NCBI GenBank assembly: GCA_949538655.1
Contig: CATISE010000168.1
Span: forward strand, 1-26,813
Origin: Marine Group II euryarchaeote MED-G33
GTDB lineage: Archaea > Thermoplasmatota > Poseidoniia > Poseidoniales > Thalassarchaeaceae
DNA length: 26,813 nt
Direction of reading: 5' to 3'
Positions 24,946-26,813 of the stretch are shown piece after piece. The notes under the pieces are model-generated. The model searched no databases. It saw nothing but the letters and a program-made list of their open reading frames with translations, and was not told where the DNA came from. The first letter of the stretch is position 1, and each line of letters begins with the position of its first letter. Position numbers and translations under genes: made by a program.

Positions 24946-26813
24946 ATGGAGAGGACACCACTGGCACAAATCTTGTGCGCCCTACTCTTCTTAGCACCCA
25001 TATTGGCGATTTCTAGCCCTGTTAGTGCTGAATTATCGGGGAATGTTGCTTTCAGTACGGATGGCCTTTCAATGAGTCCTTCAACCGCGGTTGAAGGAGG
25101 GGATGTGACATTCACTCTTTCTCTACAAAATGTGGCGAATACCATCGCTGAAAATGTAGTTGTAGAATTTCACAAAAATGAGTTTGAAATGGGCAACCCA
25201 GCATCATTACAAATTGTAGATGTCAATGCTAGTTCGTTCAATGATGTTGATTTTGTTTGGTCAAATATCGCGTGGGGTGATGGTGAGCAGACACTGATTA
25301 TTCGAGTCAATCACAATGATGATCCAAAAATCATCTCTCATGATTTCGATGTCGACGGACTTGCCAACTTGCGATTCTCACACTTTGAACTGTCACCTGC
25401 ATCAGGTGCGCACGAGGGTGACCCAATTCAAATCCAAATCGAGGTCGAAAATGCAGGACATGCCGATGCTCCAGCCAGCCATCTGGAATTGACAGTCGCT
25501 GGGAGTGCGAACCTACTGAGCGTCTCCGCCCTACAAGCGGGCGACAGTGTTTGGATGAATCAATCCGCCACAGCTCCAGCGGCAGGGACATACGATGTAT
25601 TCGGTATCGTCAATGCTGATAGCGGTGACAATATTGTGGAATCAACCACTGCTGACAATTCAGAATCACGTTCCTTGATTGTAGATACATTACCTGATTA
25701 TCGGCATGCAGATGGCCCAACCGTTACCGCTTCAACAGGTTTAGCAGGTCCTTGGACGGTCAGTGGAACCATTGCACGAGATGGTGGGGATGGAACGTCA
25801 AACGCCCCACTTGAGATTCGAATACAGGATGGAATCACCCTCGAAGTCGTCAATTTGCAATTCACTGATGTAGATGCATTCGCTGAATATTCAGCCACGA
25901 TTACATCGGGGGATTTGACAGACACAACCCCCGGTGATGTCCACATCGATTTGGAAATCGATCCGACGTTGAGTACTCCTCAGTCGAATTCATTCAACAA
26001 TTTAGAATCAACAACTTTGACCATTTATCAAGAACCGAATGTGGTTGTTACAGGCGCATCTCCAGCAACCCCAACCACCGTACCAGGCAACATGGTCACA
26101 TTCACAGTGACCTTGCAGAATGTTGGGATGGTGGATACCAAAGGCGTGTTATCAGCAACATTTGATGGCCAACCACTAACTCCTCAGAACATCACAATTC
26201 TTTCATCTAATACAGGGAACGAGGGGCAGTATAGCGCAACCTTCACCGCGTTTGCAGAAGGTTTGACACGAGACATACCTTTTGAGGCAAGTTGGGTCAA
26301 AACATCTGGTTTTTATGATCGATTAGAGACGGATAATACCGTCACAAGTTCCGTTCGTTTGATATCGAATCTGCAGTTGCAGTTCCTCCTCAATACAGAA
26401 GGGTGGACGCCAACGCCTCCATTGTATGCTGGTTACAGTTATCTTTACTCCATCGATGTGCAGGCCCAAAGTGGGGCTGGAGACGAAACATTCGATTGTG
26501 TCGACCGTTCTACAGGTACCATCTTAGATACAACACAAGTATTGGAATTCAGTACTGAGGGACAACAAACAATCATCTGTGAGATCACACCAAATCAACC
26601 AGGGCAAATCGAACTTGCAATTACACCCCATGGCTCAAGTATACAGACACCTCATGCCAAGGTCTGGTCAGTAGAACAGCATGGTGATGTCGAAATTTCG
26701 GAAGGTAGCGATTCATCGTCAATCATTCTGTTTGCAATCGCAGGTCTGATTGCATTGGGTGCATTAGTCGGCGCCGTTGTTCTCACACGACGTGGATTGG
26801 CAGATGCAGATCG
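24946..26813 (+). CDS. CARDB-type surface protein, 3' end cut by window
   Basis: The frame is open from ATG 24946 to the last base, giving 622 complete codons. A signal peptide (about 6-28, ending near 'SPVSAEL') precedes at least four beta-sandwich units of CARDB/NEW3 type. These are recognisable by 'EGGDVTFTLSLQNVAN', 'EGDPIQIQIEVENAG', 'DSGDNIVESTTADN' and 'PGNMVTFTVTLQNVG'. A hydrophobic helix (about 589-610, 'SIILFAIAGLIALGALVGAVV') follows, then basic residues TRRG, so only a short cytoplasmic tail is probably missing. Two cysteines flank a late domain and may pair. No catalytic motif is visible. It is divergent from the Ig-like surface protein and shares its overall plan. Probable adhesin or scaffold. 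Confidence 0.85.
   Translation, partial: MERTPLAQILCALLFLAPILAISSPVSAELSGNVAFSTDGLSMSPSTAVEGGDVTFTLSLQNVANTIAENVVVEFHKNEFEMGNPASLQIVDVNASSFNDVDFVWSNIAWGDGEQTLIIRVNHNDDPKIISHDFDVDGLANLRFSHFELSPASGAHEGDPIQIQIEVENAGHADAPASHLELTVAGSANLLSVSALQAGDSVWMNQSATAPAAGTYDVFGIVNADSGDNIVESTTADNSESRSLIVDTLPDYRHADGPTVTASTGLAGPWTVSGTIARDGGDGTSNAPLEIRIQDGITLEVVNLQFTDVDAFAEYSATITSGDLTDTTPGDVHIDLEIDPTLSTPQSNSFNNLESTTLTIYQEPNVVVTGASPATPTTVPGNMVTFTVTLQNVGMVDTKGVLSATFDGQPLTPQNITILSSNTGNEGQYSATFTAFAEGLTRDIPFEASWVKTSGFYDRLETDNTVTSSVRLISNLQLQFLLNTEGWTPTPPLYAGYSYLYSIDVQAQSGAGDETFDCVDRSTGTILDTTQVLEFSTEGQQTIICEITPNQPGQIELAITPHGSSIQTPHAKVWSVEQHGDVEISEGSDSSSIILFAIAGLIALGALVGAVVLTRRGLADAD

Noticed and set aside
1..26813. tRNA, rRNA, CRISPR, insertion sequences, prophage or integrase sites
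   Set aside because: The gaps are all under 140 bases and contain no cloverleaf, direct-repeat array or terminal inverted repeats that I could see; all other sequence is covered by consistent coding frames.

Overview
The window reads as one continuous piece of archaeal chromosome, packed with protein genes. The archaeal identity rests on an aIF1A–Rio1 pair beside a two-KH-domain protein, on a complex I operon without nuoE, nuoF or nuoG, and on many large secreted proteins that end in one C-terminal membrane helix. The gene content and mid-range base composition fit a free-living Thermoplasmatota lineage. Marine Group II (Poseidoniales) is my best guess, but it is an inference and not proven here.

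Layout. (1) 1–8654, + strand: a tightly coupled four-gene set. It holds the 3' end of an unrecognised gene, a small one-helix membrane protein, a very large membrane-anchored subtilase carrying a RING-like zinc module on its cytoplasmic tail, and a 0.9-kaa surface protein built from repeated NEW3/Ig-like beta-sandwich units. (2) 8655–8751: a short gap with a possible TATA box and a stem-loop. (3) 8752–20617, + strand: nuoABCDHI-J1-J2-KLMN, a full 11-subunit-type NDH-1 with NuoJ split in two and without the NADH-oxidising module. (4) 20618–20694: a promoter region. (5) 20695–22277, + strand: aIF1A, then a RIO1 kinase that lacks a standard start codon. (6) 22278–24811, − strand: a KH-domain ribosome-biogenesis protein preceded by an Ig-like/CARDB surface protein. 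(7) 24812–24945: a divergent gap. (8) 24946 to the end, + strand: another CARDB-type surface protein, cut off by the window edge.

Function. The nuo genes would make a proton-pumping quinone reductase fed by an electron donor encoded elsewhere or by ferredoxin. aIF1A, RIO1 and the KH protein serve translation initiation and small-subunit maturation. The flanking proteins look like an outward-facing proteolytic and adhesive surface. Genes are separated by a few bases or overlap. Almost every internal start has a GGAGGTGA-type Shine-Dalgarno, often fused to the previous stop codon; the operon-leading gene aIF1A has a TATA box and no Shine-Dalgarno.

Most notable points: two genes with strong Shine-Dalgarno sites that point to non-standard start codons (CTG at 5910, ATC at 21288); large insertions in NuoI and NuoH, both near the quinone-reducing site; a His/Asp-rich loop in NuoL; a RING-like tail on the subtilase; an acidic aIF1A tail resembling the eukaryotic one; and a perfect hairpin over the subtilase ribosome-binding site. 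I saw no tRNA, rRNA, CRISPR array, insertion sequence or attachment site.
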